Assembly: GCA_021823385.1 (NCBI GenBank)
Contig: JAKAOC010000188.1
Span: 1 to 5,669, forward strand
Reading direction: 5' to 3'
Origin: Actinomycetes bacterium
GTDB lineage: Bacteria > Actinomycetota > Acidimicrobiia > Acidimicrobiales > Acidimicrobiaceae
Length of the DNA stretch: 5,669 nt
The position numbers and the translations under genes are program-made. Below are positions 1-5,458 of the stretch, piece after piece; positions within the stretch are counted from its first letter, which is position 1; every line of letters begins with the position of its first letter. Below the pieces are notes generated by a model that searched no databases, was not told the DNA's origin, and was given only the letters and a program-made list of their open reading frames with translations.

Positions 1-300
1 GAATGCACATCGACCCACCTGCTCATCGCCGTCGGAATCCCCAACTCCCGCGTCGCCACCGAGCTGCGCATCTCCGGGTCCACCGTGTACACCGCCGCCG
101 ATCCCACCGGCCCTTAGGAATATGGACAAAGTCCGAAACAGAATTCGTTCTTCCGTTCGCGCCGAGAGTGCACGCCCTGTTAGAGGAGCACCCGAAGCTC
201 CGTGCGACGGTGATCCCTCAGGGGCGGCGCGCGGCTGGCTGTTTCAGGACGAACGTAAAAGTGCGTTCCGGATTTGAACCTCCGGGCAGGGCCGCTGTCG
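1..300 (+). pseudogene. Decayed IS21-type transposase (IstA) N-terminal fragment
   Basis: Reading from base 1 gives a helix-turn-helix segment, VGIPNSRVATELRISGSTVY, then AADPTGP and a TAG stop at 115-117. Reading through the stop gives EYGQSPKQNS. From about base 144 the frame starting at base 3 continues with FAPRVHALLEEHPKLRATVI (about 156-215) and then FRTNV...FEPPGR (about 243-290). Together these follow the order I know from actinobacterial IS21 IstA proteins: HTH of the type GxxIKxIARxLGxSRNTVR, a PPKYxRxPxGS linker, ExxIRxLLxxxPxMPATVI, then FRxxVxxLRPxxxPPD. The in-frame stop, the frame change near 142-150 and the loss of everything after ~300, including any DDE catalytic domain, make it a non-functional remnant. 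The 5' end lies outside the window. The family assignment is from remembered consensus, not an alignment; an HTH regulator fragment (LuxR-like) is the alternative for the first 117 bases. Confidence 0.5.
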
Positions 301-353
301 GCACCGCTATCCACAAATCGTCGCCATCGTCGCCGGGGCCGTTAGTCTCTCGG

Positions 354-372
354 CATAATCCACGGGAGGGGG
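354..372 (+). promoter_or_regulatory. Possible -10 element and ribosome binding site before the phosphotransferase
   Basis: CATAAT at 354-359 resembles a -10 hexamer, but the bases 16-18 upstream show no good -35 match, so the promoter call is weak. The purine run GGGAGGGGG at 364-372 is a good Shine-Dalgarno-like sequence and ends 10 bases before the TTG at 383. It is the main sequence support for that start. If CATAAT is a real -10 box, the transcript would begin almost on top of the ribosome site, so the real promoter may lie further upstream. Confidence 0.3.
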
Positions 373-382
373 CTCAGAACAT

Positions 383-1387
383 TTGCTACACGATCTCTCG
401 GACGACCCTGCCGCCATCGGGCGCGCCGCTGCAGCAGCTCAGACTGCGCTTGCGGATTACGAGGACATGGCAGGTGCGGGGCTTGAACTGATGAATGTAT
501 CGGAAAACGCGACCTTCCTCGTATTGCTCGAGGACGGTGGCAGGAAGGTAATGCGCGTCCATCGCCATGATTACCACACCGAAGTCGAAATCGCCTCGGA
601 ACTAGCATGGGCGTCGGCACTTTCAGCGGATGAGGGCGTGCGCACCGCAACGGCTCTTCCCAATCGGCGCGGCCGACTCGTCACGACCGTCGCGGATCCC
701 AGCGGCCGGCTACGCCATTGCGTTATGTTCGATTTCGTTGACGGATCCGAAGCAAACCTCACCGAAGCCGACGAGGGCTACGTCCTGCTGGGGGAGCTTG
801 CGGCCCGGATGCACCGGCACGCGCGCGAATGGGCTCGGCCATCCTGGTTCAGGCGCTTCAGCTGGGACTTCGACGCCGCCTTCGGACAGGTTGCGCGCTG
901 GGGTCGTTGGCAGCAGGGGATCGGCGTCGGGCGCGCGGAATTGGCCGTGCTGTCACGCCTCGAGAATCGCCTGGAAGAACGCCTGCGAGCGTTCGGCGCC
1001 GCCCCTGACCGATTCGGACTTGTACATGCTGACATGCGACTGGCAAACCTGCTCTGGAAACCCCCGAGCGAGGTGACCGTGATCGATTTCGATGATTGCG
1101 GATTCTCCTGGTTCCTGTACGACCTTGGCGCCGCATTGTCGTTTGTCGAGGACCGCCCGCAGGTTCCCGCGCTCATCGATGCTTGGCTGAGAGGATACAG
1201 GAGGGTATCAAGCCTGTCTTCCCAGGACGAAGACGAGATCTGGACCTTCATACTCTTCCGTCGCCTACTCCTACTGGCCTGGATCGGCACGCACCAGGCA
1301 GCTGAGATCGCAGGCGAGCTCGGCCCGGTCTTCGCGGCTGGTACCTGCGACTTAGCCGAGCGCTACCTCTCGGAGAGCGGTCTCTAG
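383..1387 (+). CDS. SrkA/RdoA-like phosphotransferase (APH-fold kinase, COG2334)
   Basis: This 334-residue protein has the aminoglycoside-phosphotransferase/protein-kinase-like fold. Near the N-terminus, SENATFLV (40-47) and KVMRVHR (55-61) form the nucleotide-binding strand and loop. The catalytic loop HADMRLANLL has the HxDxxxxN pattern (H215, D217, N222), and VIDFDDCG supplies the metal-binding aspartate D235, equivalent to the kinase DFG. The following FSWFLYDLGAALSF and the C-terminal helical part FILFRRLLLLAWIGTH are typical of the COG2334 group that includes the E. coli stress-response kinase SrkA (YihE/RdoA). Members phosphorylate proteins or small alcohols; the substrate here cannot be read from sequence. 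The TTG start keeps the usual ~35-residue N-terminal helix before the nucleotide site and has GGGAGGGGG upstream; an internal ATG (residue 29 or 37) would remove it. All catalytic residues are present, so it looks functional. It stands alone, with no operon partner. A drug-resistance role is possible in this fold but has no specific support here. Confidence 0.88.
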   Translation: MLHDLSDDPAAIGRAAAAAQTALADYEDMAGAGLELMNVSENATFLVLLEDGGRKVMRVHRHDYHTEVEIASELAWASALSADEGVRTATALPNRRGRLVTTVADPSGRLRHCVMFDFVDGSEANLTEADEGYVLLGELAARMHRHAREWARPSWFRRFSWDFDAAFGQVARWGRWQQGIGVGRAELAVLSRLENRLEERLRAFGAAPDRFGLVHADMRLANLLWKPPSEVTVIDFDDCGFSWFLYDLGAALSFVEDRPQVPALIDAWLRGYRRVSSLSSQDEDEIWTFILFRRLLLLAWIGTHQAAEIAGELGPVFAAGTCDLAERYLSESGL

Positions 1388-1871
1388 TTTTCGTATTCCG
1401 ACCCGGTTCACTCCCGAACGCCGCTGGACGCCTGGCCAAGCAGGCGAAGATTCACCCGCGGTCCTGGTTAAGCAATATCGGCGGGGGTTCTCGCTCCAAG
1501 TCATGGCCCAAGTGCCGCGGATCGGGTGGGCTGGGCCGATCACGCCCCGTGTCCGTGGCCAGCAAAGCCATGGGCTTCTCAATGGTTGAAGCAGGAAAAT
1601 ACCGGGTCCCGGGCATGACAGTGGGGATTCTCACGAAATTCATGGGGCGTTCCCCCTTGCCGGCCACGGGTTTTTGGTCGGGGTGGACCGTCCGGTGATC
1701 CGTACCCGTTTTGCGGTGAACCGGACAAGCCGCCAGTTCAATGTCGATTTCGGTCACTCAGGTGGCACCCACGGGCCTCCGGAGTCTGGACTTTGCGGGA
1801 AGAACCGCGCTACGGAGAATACCGATGCGCGCTGCCACTGCATTTACGCGCCTGATGAATCTGCCCGGCGA
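1388..1871. other. Gene-free stretch with possible insertion-sequence-end remnants
   Basis: About 480 bases separate the phosphotransferase from the convergent anti-sigma gene. Open frames here (for example 1452-1757 on the - strand) give proline/arginine-rich products with no recognisable motif and no ribosome site, so I call none of them. Two segments stand out as less random: GACAGTGGGGATTCTCACGA at about 1617-1636, and AATGTCGATTTCGGTCACTC at about 1740-1759 followed by AGGTGGC. Both resemble in style the repeated terminal sequences of IS21-type elements, which would fit the IstA-like remnant at the left of the window. This is an impression, not an alignment. Confidence 0.3.
1429..1446 (+). 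terminator. Weak hairpin after the phosphotransferase gene
   Basis: CGCCTG and CAGGCG form a perfect 6-bp stem with a 6-base loop (GCCAAG), 41 bases after the stop codon. There is no T-run after it, so intrinsic termination is only a suggestion, though actinobacterial terminators often lack T-runs. Confidence 0.25.
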
Positions 1872-2603
1872 TCACGATCCAGGTTTGGTAAGGGTCGCAG
1901 TGAGCAGTGGCGCCCCCGCAACGGTCCGGACGGTCAGCGAAGCCAGTTCGGACGGTGACATGTCGCTGGCGAGGGTGACCCGGGCGACGTGATCCGGTGT
2001 CGCCGACCAGTTGCCGATAGCCGCGCTTTGCCCGTGCAACCCGGTGACCACGGCCTCGCAGTCCTTCCCGGCCGGCAAGCCCTGCAAATAGAGCGCCAGC
2101 TCGGTACCCCACGGCTTGCGTATCAGCGTCACACTTCCGCCGAGGTGAGCCGACACGGTCTCGGCTCTCAGCCGGTAGCTGGTTCCCGAAACCGGCGCCG
2201 CGGCCGGCACCACGGCAAAGGCCGTCGCGACGACCGCCGCTACGGCGAAGGTGACCATCGCCGCCCGCACGCGACGGAGACGCCGGCGGGACCGGTCCTC
2301 GATCCGCCGGGCCTGGGCCAGCAGCCCGCGGAGTCCCTCGTCTCCGGGACCGGCAAACGCGGCTACGAACGGATCGGAATGGGATGGACCGGCGCCGGAG
2401 GAGCTGTAATCGAACGGCTGTGAGGCGAGTTGCTCCGGACGGAGGCGTCCTAGCAGGCCGGGCAACGCGGCGAGATCCACCAGCTCGGCCCTACAAGCGT
2501 CGCAACTGCGGAGATGGTCGTCGACCTCGGCACGTGCCGCCGGCCCAAGGCCACCGGTCAGGTAGGAACCGAGCGAAAGCCGCATTTCCTCATGGCTCGT
2601 CAT
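1872..2603 (-). CDS. Membrane anti-sigma factor with zinc-binding N-terminal domain
   Basis: This 243-residue protein should bind and hold inactive the ECF sigma factor encoded just upstream. The N-terminal cytoplasmic part has the zinc-binding anti-sigma (ZAS, zf-HC2) pattern: H4, then H30-x3-C34-x2-C37 in DDHLRSCDACRAEL. A linker rich in Ser/Gly/Pro (about 60-90) and a basic stretch RSRRRLRRVR (104-113) lead to one transmembrane segment at about 114-136 (AAMVTFAVAAVVATAFAVV). The positive residues before it put the C-terminal ~105 residues outside. That domain carries WGTELALYLQGLPAGKDCE and a later GNW, the signature of the extracytoplasmic domain of RskA-like actinobacterial anti-sigma factors, and is the likely sensor. 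The ATG overlaps the sigma stop as ATGA; GAGGAG lies 14 bases upstream (2618-2623), too far to be ideal, so translation is probably coupled to the sigma gene. Release probably involves regulated proteolysis, as known for RskA-type proteins; no protease gene for this is visible nearby. Confidence 0.9.
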   Translation of the reverse strand: MTSHEEMRLSLGSYLTGGLGPAARAEVDDHLRSCDACRAELVDLAALPGLLGRLRPEQLASQPFDYSSSGAGPSHSDPFVAAFAGPGDEGLRGLLAQARRIEDRSRRRLRRVRAAMVTFAVAAVVATAFAVVPAAAPVSGTSYRLRAETVSAHLGGSVTLIRKPWGTELALYLQGLPAGKDCEAVVTGLHGQSAAIGNWSATPDHVARVTLASDMSPSELASLTVRTVAGAPLLTATLTKPGS

Positions 2604-3142
2604 CGAACGTAACCCATCTCCTCAAGTACCGACCGCAGTGCCCGCAGGGCATAGTAGGTCCTGGACTTGACCGTACCCGTGGGGATCCCAAGTTCCGCGG
2701 CAATCTCCTCCACGGAGAGCCCAAGATAACTGGAGTAGTACAGGACCTCTCGGTGCTCGTTGCTCAGGCGCGCAATGGCGTCCGCCAAAGCCCAGGTCTC
2801 CACGACGCGCTCCACCTCATCCGATCCGGCGATGCCGTCGAGAGGCTCGGGACCCGAGGTGCGGGGCCGCGCCGCATCCCTCCGCCAACCATCGGTCAAG
2901 TAGTTGCGCACCACGGTGAATAGCCACGCCCGGGCGGATCCGCGACTTCCGTCTACGCTTTCGGGGTGCTGCCAGGCTCTGAGGAGTGCTGCTGCGACAG
3001 CCTCCTCCGCTCTCTCCCGATCCCCTGACAGTCGCAACGCGAAGGCAAACAGCACACCGGCATACTCCTCGTGGAGGGCCACGAGAAGGCGCTCGGCCAG
3101 CGGAGGAACGGCCGGGGAACCGTCGGCCTCACCACGACCCAC
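2600..3142 (-). CDS. ECF-type RNA polymerase sigma factor
   Basis: This 180-residue protein contains only the two domains kept in extracytoplasmic-function sigma factors. Region 2 runs from about residue 20 to 86, with the core-binding part EYAGVLFAFALRLSGDRERA and the DNA-melting/-10 recognition part AWLFTVVRNYLTDGWRR. Region 4 runs from about 119 to 176, with the -35-reading helix-turn-helix in YLGLSVEEIAAELGIPTGTV followed by KSRTYYALRALR. It lacks the extra C-terminal domain of the larger ECF groups. I place the start at GTG 3142: the purine run GGGACGAGG (3149-3157) lies 6 bases upstream of it, whereas the ATG at 3146-3148 directly touches that run, leaving no spacing. The ATG would add two residues. 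The gene overlaps its anti-sigma gene by 4 bases. A promoter-like TGAACG-N16-CGTT stands just upstream and matches one facing the divergent secreted-protein gene, suggesting self-activation. It looks like the SigK/SigL type of system, but I would not name it. Confidence 0.93.
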   Translation of the reverse strand: MGRGEADGSPAVPPLAERLLVALHEEYAGVLFAFALRLSGDRERAEEAVAAALLRAWQHPESVDGSRGSARAWLFTVVRNYLTDGWRRDAARPRTSGPEPLDGIAGSDEVERVVETWALADAIARLSNEHREVLYYSSYLGLSVEEIAAELGIPTGTVKSRTYYALRALRSVLEEMGYVR

Positions 3143-3148
3143 AAACAT

Positions 3149-3157
3149 CCTCGTCCC
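3149..3157 (-). promoter_or_regulatory. Ribosome binding site that favours a GTG start for the sigma gene
   Basis: On the - strand GGGACGAGG is followed directly by ATG TTT GTG. Spacing is zero to the ATG (3148) and 6 bases to the GTG (3142), which is near optimal. This decides for GTG, unless the ATG uses another signal. Confidence 0.5.
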
Positions 3158-3179
3158 ACGATGCGGCCATTACCTTTAC

Positions 3180-3205
3180 AACGCAAGCCCGGGTCCAGCC
3201 GTTCA
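3180..3205 (-). promoter_or_regulatory. ECF-type promoter for the sigma/anti-sigma operon
   Basis: Read on the - strand: TGAACG (-35, 3205-3200), 16 bases, CGTT (-10 core, 3183-3180), followed by GT. An AAC-containing -35 and a CGT-containing -10 spaced by 16 bases is the usual form of ECF promoters. Transcription would start near 3173, giving a leader of about 25-30 bases that includes the ribosome site. It has the same form as the promoter at 3219-3244, which suggests the encoded sigma factor reads both. Confidence 0.6.
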
Positions 3206-3218
3206 ACACGAACTCGAT

Positions 3219-3244
3219 TGAACCATCCGCGCGGTCACTCCGTT
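3219..3244 (+). promoter_or_regulatory. ECF-type promoter for the secreted-protein gene
   Basis: TGAACC (-35, 3219-3224), 16 bases, CGTT (-10 core, 3241-3244), followed by CT. Transcription would start near 3251, giving a leader of about 34 bases with GGAGG well placed before ATG 3285. The -35 box is only 13 bases from the -35 box of the opposite promoter, so the two stand back to back and polymerases could interfere with each other. Confidence 0.62.
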
Positions 3245-3273
3245 CTTTTAGCCGGAAACGCTTCGAACCTTAT

Positions 3274-3278
3274 GGAGG
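3274..3278 (+). promoter_or_regulatory. Ribosome binding site of the secreted-protein gene
   Basis: A perfect GGAGG core ends 6 bases before ATG 3285. It is the strongest ribosome site in the window and points to high expression of the secreted protein once its promoter is active. Confidence 0.8.
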
Positions 3279-3284
3279 ATTCTC

Positions 3285-3896
3285 ATGCGACACCTCGGAA
3301 CCAAGCTGACGCTCGGAGCCATCACCGTCGGCGCACTTACCGCGGTACCCGCGGCCACGGCATTGGCCAGCGGTGCGCCAGGCGCCGCTTCCGCATTCGC
3401 CACCGCCGTGATCACCCCCAAGGGGGGCAGCATAAGCGGCTTCGGAATCACCGCCACCTTCGCCAAGGGAGCGGTAAGCGAGCAGGTCTTGGCGATCATC
3501 ACCAGCTGGCCCAACGGCTTGGACGTAGCCCCCCCGAGCGGCCATGCCGTCAAGACCTTCGGCCTGCAGATCTGCAACGACTCGAAGGGCACAATCTCAG
3601 ATTGCACCAGTGAATTCGGCAACTACCCCAACTCCCCCAAGGGTACCGAGCGAATCAACGGGCAGGTCGTCTCATACACCGGACCCCAGACCGGAGTCAA
3701 CTTCGGGACGCTTAACGACAAGCTTGTAAGCTTCACCATCCACACGGGCGCCACCGCTGTGTACATTTACAATCCCAACTACAGCACCACCACCGAGGCA
3801 TATCCCAAGCTCCTGCCGAGCAAGAATTCGCGTGGGGTCCTCACCTTCCAAACCTTCCAGCCGATCGTCTGGACGCTAACCAGCCCGACCAGCTGA
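3285..3896 (+). CDS. Secreted protein of unknown function, probable target of the divergent ECF sigma factor
   Basis: This 203-residue protein begins with a Sec signal peptide: a basic start MRHLGTK, a hydrophobic stretch LTLGAITVGALTAVPAA, and an A-L-A site at 26-28, so cleavage is likely before S29. The mature part (~175 residues) is rich in Thr, Ser, Gly, Asn and aromatic residues and alternates in the manner of a beta-sandwich. GGSISGFGITATFAKGAVSE (47-66) recalls the opening strands of ZU5-like or similar beta domains, but I cannot assign a family. Two cysteines only (C97, C107) could form one disulfide. There is no LPxTG motif, lipobox or C-terminal transmembrane segment, so it is probably released or held non-covalently at the cell surface. 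An ideal ribosome site and an ECF-type promoter precede it. Its divergent position beside a sigma/anti-sigma pair suggests that it is a main output of that system, or a part of its signal sensing; that role is inferred. Confidence 0.85.
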   Translation: MRHLGTKLTLGAITVGALTAVPAATALASGAPGAASAFATAVITPKGGSISGFGITATFAKGAVSEQVLAIITSWPNGLDVAPPSGHAVKTFGLQICNDSKGTISDCTSEFGNYPNSPKGTERINGQVVSYTGPQTGVNFGTLNDKLVSFTIHTGATAVYIYNPNYSTTTEAYPKLLPSKNSRGVLTFQTFQPIVWTLTSPTS

Positions 3897-3904
3897 CGTC
3901 GAAC

Positions 3905-3920
3905 CGGCACGGCCGTGCCG
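3905..3920 (+). terminator. Perfect 16-base palindrome after the secreted-protein gene
   Basis: CGGCACGGCCGTGCCG begins 8 bases after the stop codon. As RNA it could fold into a 6-bp stem with a 4-base loop. There is no T-run, so it may be a weak terminator, a 3'-end stabilising hairpin or a protein-binding site. Confidence 0.35.
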
Positions 3921-4181
3921 ACCGCCTCCCCCGGCGCGACCTCGGCAAACCTGATTTATCCGGCTGCTGATGCGAACGCGCCCCAGGCCAGACCCGCCCT
4001 CGCCCGCCACAGGATCAAGGCGGGTCCGGCGCAGCCAACCCGGGACGACCGGGAGCGCGGCCTGCCGGCCATCCTCGTCCAGGCAACGTGAGAACACTTA
4101 GGCCCTGCCGTGCCCGCCGCCGCGTTGTCGGCCCCGCCTTCCGGAACCGGGTCATCAGCGTCACCTGTTCCCATATGCGCC

Positions 4182-4209
4182 AAGGCGCCGAGTTCTGCCT
4201 CGGCGCCTT
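4182..4209. terminator. Strong hairpin, probable bidirectional terminator
   Basis: AAGGCGCCGAG and CTCGGCGCCTT form a perfect 11-bp, GC-rich stem with a 6-base loop (TTCTGC). It is the best stem-loop in the window. Each strand ends the stem with only a short TT, but because the stem is self-complementary and sits between convergent genes it could stop transcripts from both sides. It lies 285 bases after the secreted-protein gene and 223 bases after the metalloprotein gene, which is rather far for a gene-end terminator. Confidence 0.55.
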
Positions 4210-4432
4210 AACGCATCCTGCCGGGCGCACCTCACCTGTGCAGTTTGGGGGCCCGCCGTTCGCTTGCCGTTCAGCTCTCCTGGCAGCGTGCCCGGGCAGG
4301 CCTGCGGCCCATAAGGGACTTATCGACGCTGGACGATGACCGAGCCGCATCGCGCGCCTCTGGCGTTCGTGCCGCCCGTATGCATGAGCTCACACCCGTA
4401 GCTGCGTTTCTCGCCTCGCCCGCGGAAAGGTT

Positions 4433-5302
4433 TCAGCGCCAGTGCCGGACTGCTCGGCCGAGCGTTTCGCTTACCTCCGCCCGCAACAACGCGGCGACCG
4501 CCGCCGTGGTGACTTCTCCGGGATCGAAGCGGTCGGCGCCGTGGAAGCACTCCCATAGGCGAACCAGGCCGTCCTGGCCGTCCACTTCGAACATCCTTGC
4601 GACGAGGCGCTGCCAGCGGTATTGGTACCACACGTAGTTCAAGGCGCTCATCGGGTGTTCCCCGCCCGTGTAATGCGCCTCGAGCTCCTCTAGCGTGCTG
4701 AACCCTTCCGCGCGCATCCGAGCGCCGAGGCGCCGGCTTCCCGCTCCTACGGTGGACAGCACCTCCAGCGTCGCCAGGCTCTCGGGCAACCTGCTGGCCA
4801 CGAAGGCATGAAGTGCAAGGTTGGCGAAAATCTCCCCCAGCCAAAAGGTCGGCAACCTGAGATCCCCGAGAACTTCGAAGGCATGGGCGAGCTCGTGGAC
4901 CGTTATCAAGTCGAAAAAGGGCTGCAGGTTGAGTCCACCTGCCCCATCGGGGTAAGCCCCGAGCAATTTCGCGTAGCCGCGCGGCGAACTGCCCCGTATG
5001 TCATGGCCAATTGCCGTCCAAAAACTTCCGCTGGCCGCGGGCATGACCACGACTCCGGGACGTATCTGGCCGGCATCATCATTGAAGAGCGGCAACCCGT
5101 ATGGCTGCCTGCTCCGCCAGTCGCCCTCGTCCGCCACGACGATGGCGATGTCGGGCTCGACTCCGGAAAACAGGGGGCTGAAGTAGGCGTAGGCGGCCCC
5201 GGCCATATCGGCGGCCACGCGTGCGCGCACCAGCGACCCGTCGCTGTAACGCACCTCAAACGGATAGCCCTTCAGCGTTGCCAGCCCGGAACCCAGCTCC
5301 AT
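4433..5302 (-). CDS. Uncharacterised HExxH metalloprotein (gluzincin-like, putative peptidase)
   Basis: This 289-residue protein carries a zinc-peptidase site: HELAHAF gives H136, E137 and H140, and WLGEIFANL, 17 residues after the second His, supplies a likely third ligand E157 with N161 one helical turn on. HExxH followed by a distant Glu is the gluzincin arrangement, with E137 as the general base. The N-terminal ~130 residues look like a mixed alpha/beta part (for example IAIVVADEGDWR); the C-terminal part is helical and rich in aromatic residues (NYVWYQYRWQRLVARMF), as in peptidase MA-like folds. There is no signal peptide or membrane segment, so it is probably cytoplasmic. I start at ATG 5302; an in-frame TTG at 5323 would add seven residues, and neither has a clear ribosome site. 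It is convergent with the secreted-protein gene and does not appear to share an operon with anything visible. Proteolytic activity and substrate are unproven; the specific family is not recognised. Confidence 0.8.
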   Translation of the reverse strand: MELGSGLATLKGYPFEVRYSDGSLVRARVAADMAGAAYAYFSPLFSGVEPDIAIVVADEGDWRSRQPYGLPLFNDDAGQIRPGVVVMPAASGSFWTAIGHDIRGSSPRGYAKLLGAYPDGAGGLNLQPFFDLITVHELAHAFEVLGDLRLPTFWLGEIFANLALHAFVASRLPESLATLEVLSTVGAGSRRLGARMRAEGFSTLEELEAHYTGGEHPMSALNYVWYQYRWQRLVARMFEVDGQDGLVRLWECFHGADRFDPGEVTTAAVAALLRAEVSETLGRAVRHWR

Positions 5303-5388
5303 CGGTCGCACGCTAGTCGCCAACCGGTGGCGACTGCGATGCGAGCGTCATCTCACGGGACGGCTCTCGCAGCCTCAAGTTTCGCATT

Positions 5389-5409
5389 CCGGGGCCACGC
5401 CCGCCCCGG
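5389..5409 (-). terminator. Short GC hairpin between the two - strand genes
   Basis: CCGGGGC and GCCCCGG form a perfect 7-bp stem with a 7-base loop. It lies 50 bases after the stop of the partial gene and upstream of the metalloprotein gene on the same strand. It could end transcription of the partial gene or sit in the leader of the metalloprotein gene. There is no T-run after it. The palindrome CCCTGCAGGG at about 5428-5437 also lies in this gap. Confidence 0.3.
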
Positions 5410-5458
5410 CGGCTCGGCGTAAAGAGACCCTGCAGGGCCCTGGCAACGGCGACGCGGT

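Larger units (their letters stand above)
3897..4432. other. Gene-free stretch between convergent genes
   Basis: About 535 bases lie between the ends of the secreted-protein gene and the - strand metalloprotein gene. Open frames here (for example 3956-4183 and 4015-4350 on the - strand) give low-complexity Arg/Gly/Ala/Pro products without motifs or ribosome sites and look like chance frames of GC-rich DNA. The only clear structures are the palindrome at 3905-3920 and the strong hairpin at 4182-4209. The length is large for a simple convergent gap and may hide a degraded gene or a small RNA, but I see no positive sign of either. Confidence 0.5.

Noticed and set aside
251..268. Inverted repeat GAACG-N8-CGTTC as an operator
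   Set aside because: Only five matching base pairs per arm, expected by chance in this DNA, and it sits in the decayed transposase region.
245..300. tRNA-like T-loop GGTTCAAATCC on the - strand
   Set aside because: The flanking bases do not form a proper T stem, and no D arm, anticodon arm or matching acceptor stem is present. It also lies inside the transposase-like remnant.
275..300. TGAACC followed after 16 bases by GTCG, as a third ECF promoter
   Set aside because: The -10 side does not match CGTT and it lies over 80 bases ahead of the phosphotransferase start, within the IstA-like relic.
317..334. Tandem ATCGTCGCC repeat, two copies
   Set aside because: Two 9-base copies are too few to call a repeat element; probably a chance or slippage duplication.
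1452..1757. 101-codon open frame on the - strand
   Set aside because: Pro/Arg-rich product with no motif and no ribosome site, running across the possible IS-end segments.
4143..4170. GGAACC-N16-CTGTTC as an ECF promoter
   Set aside because: The -10 core is not CGT, and it leads into a hairpin and gene-free DNA.
4245..4637. 130-codon open frame on the + strand
   Set aside because: It runs antisense into the metalloprotein gene and its Arg/Ser/Ala-rich product is typical of a shadow frame in GC-rich DNA.
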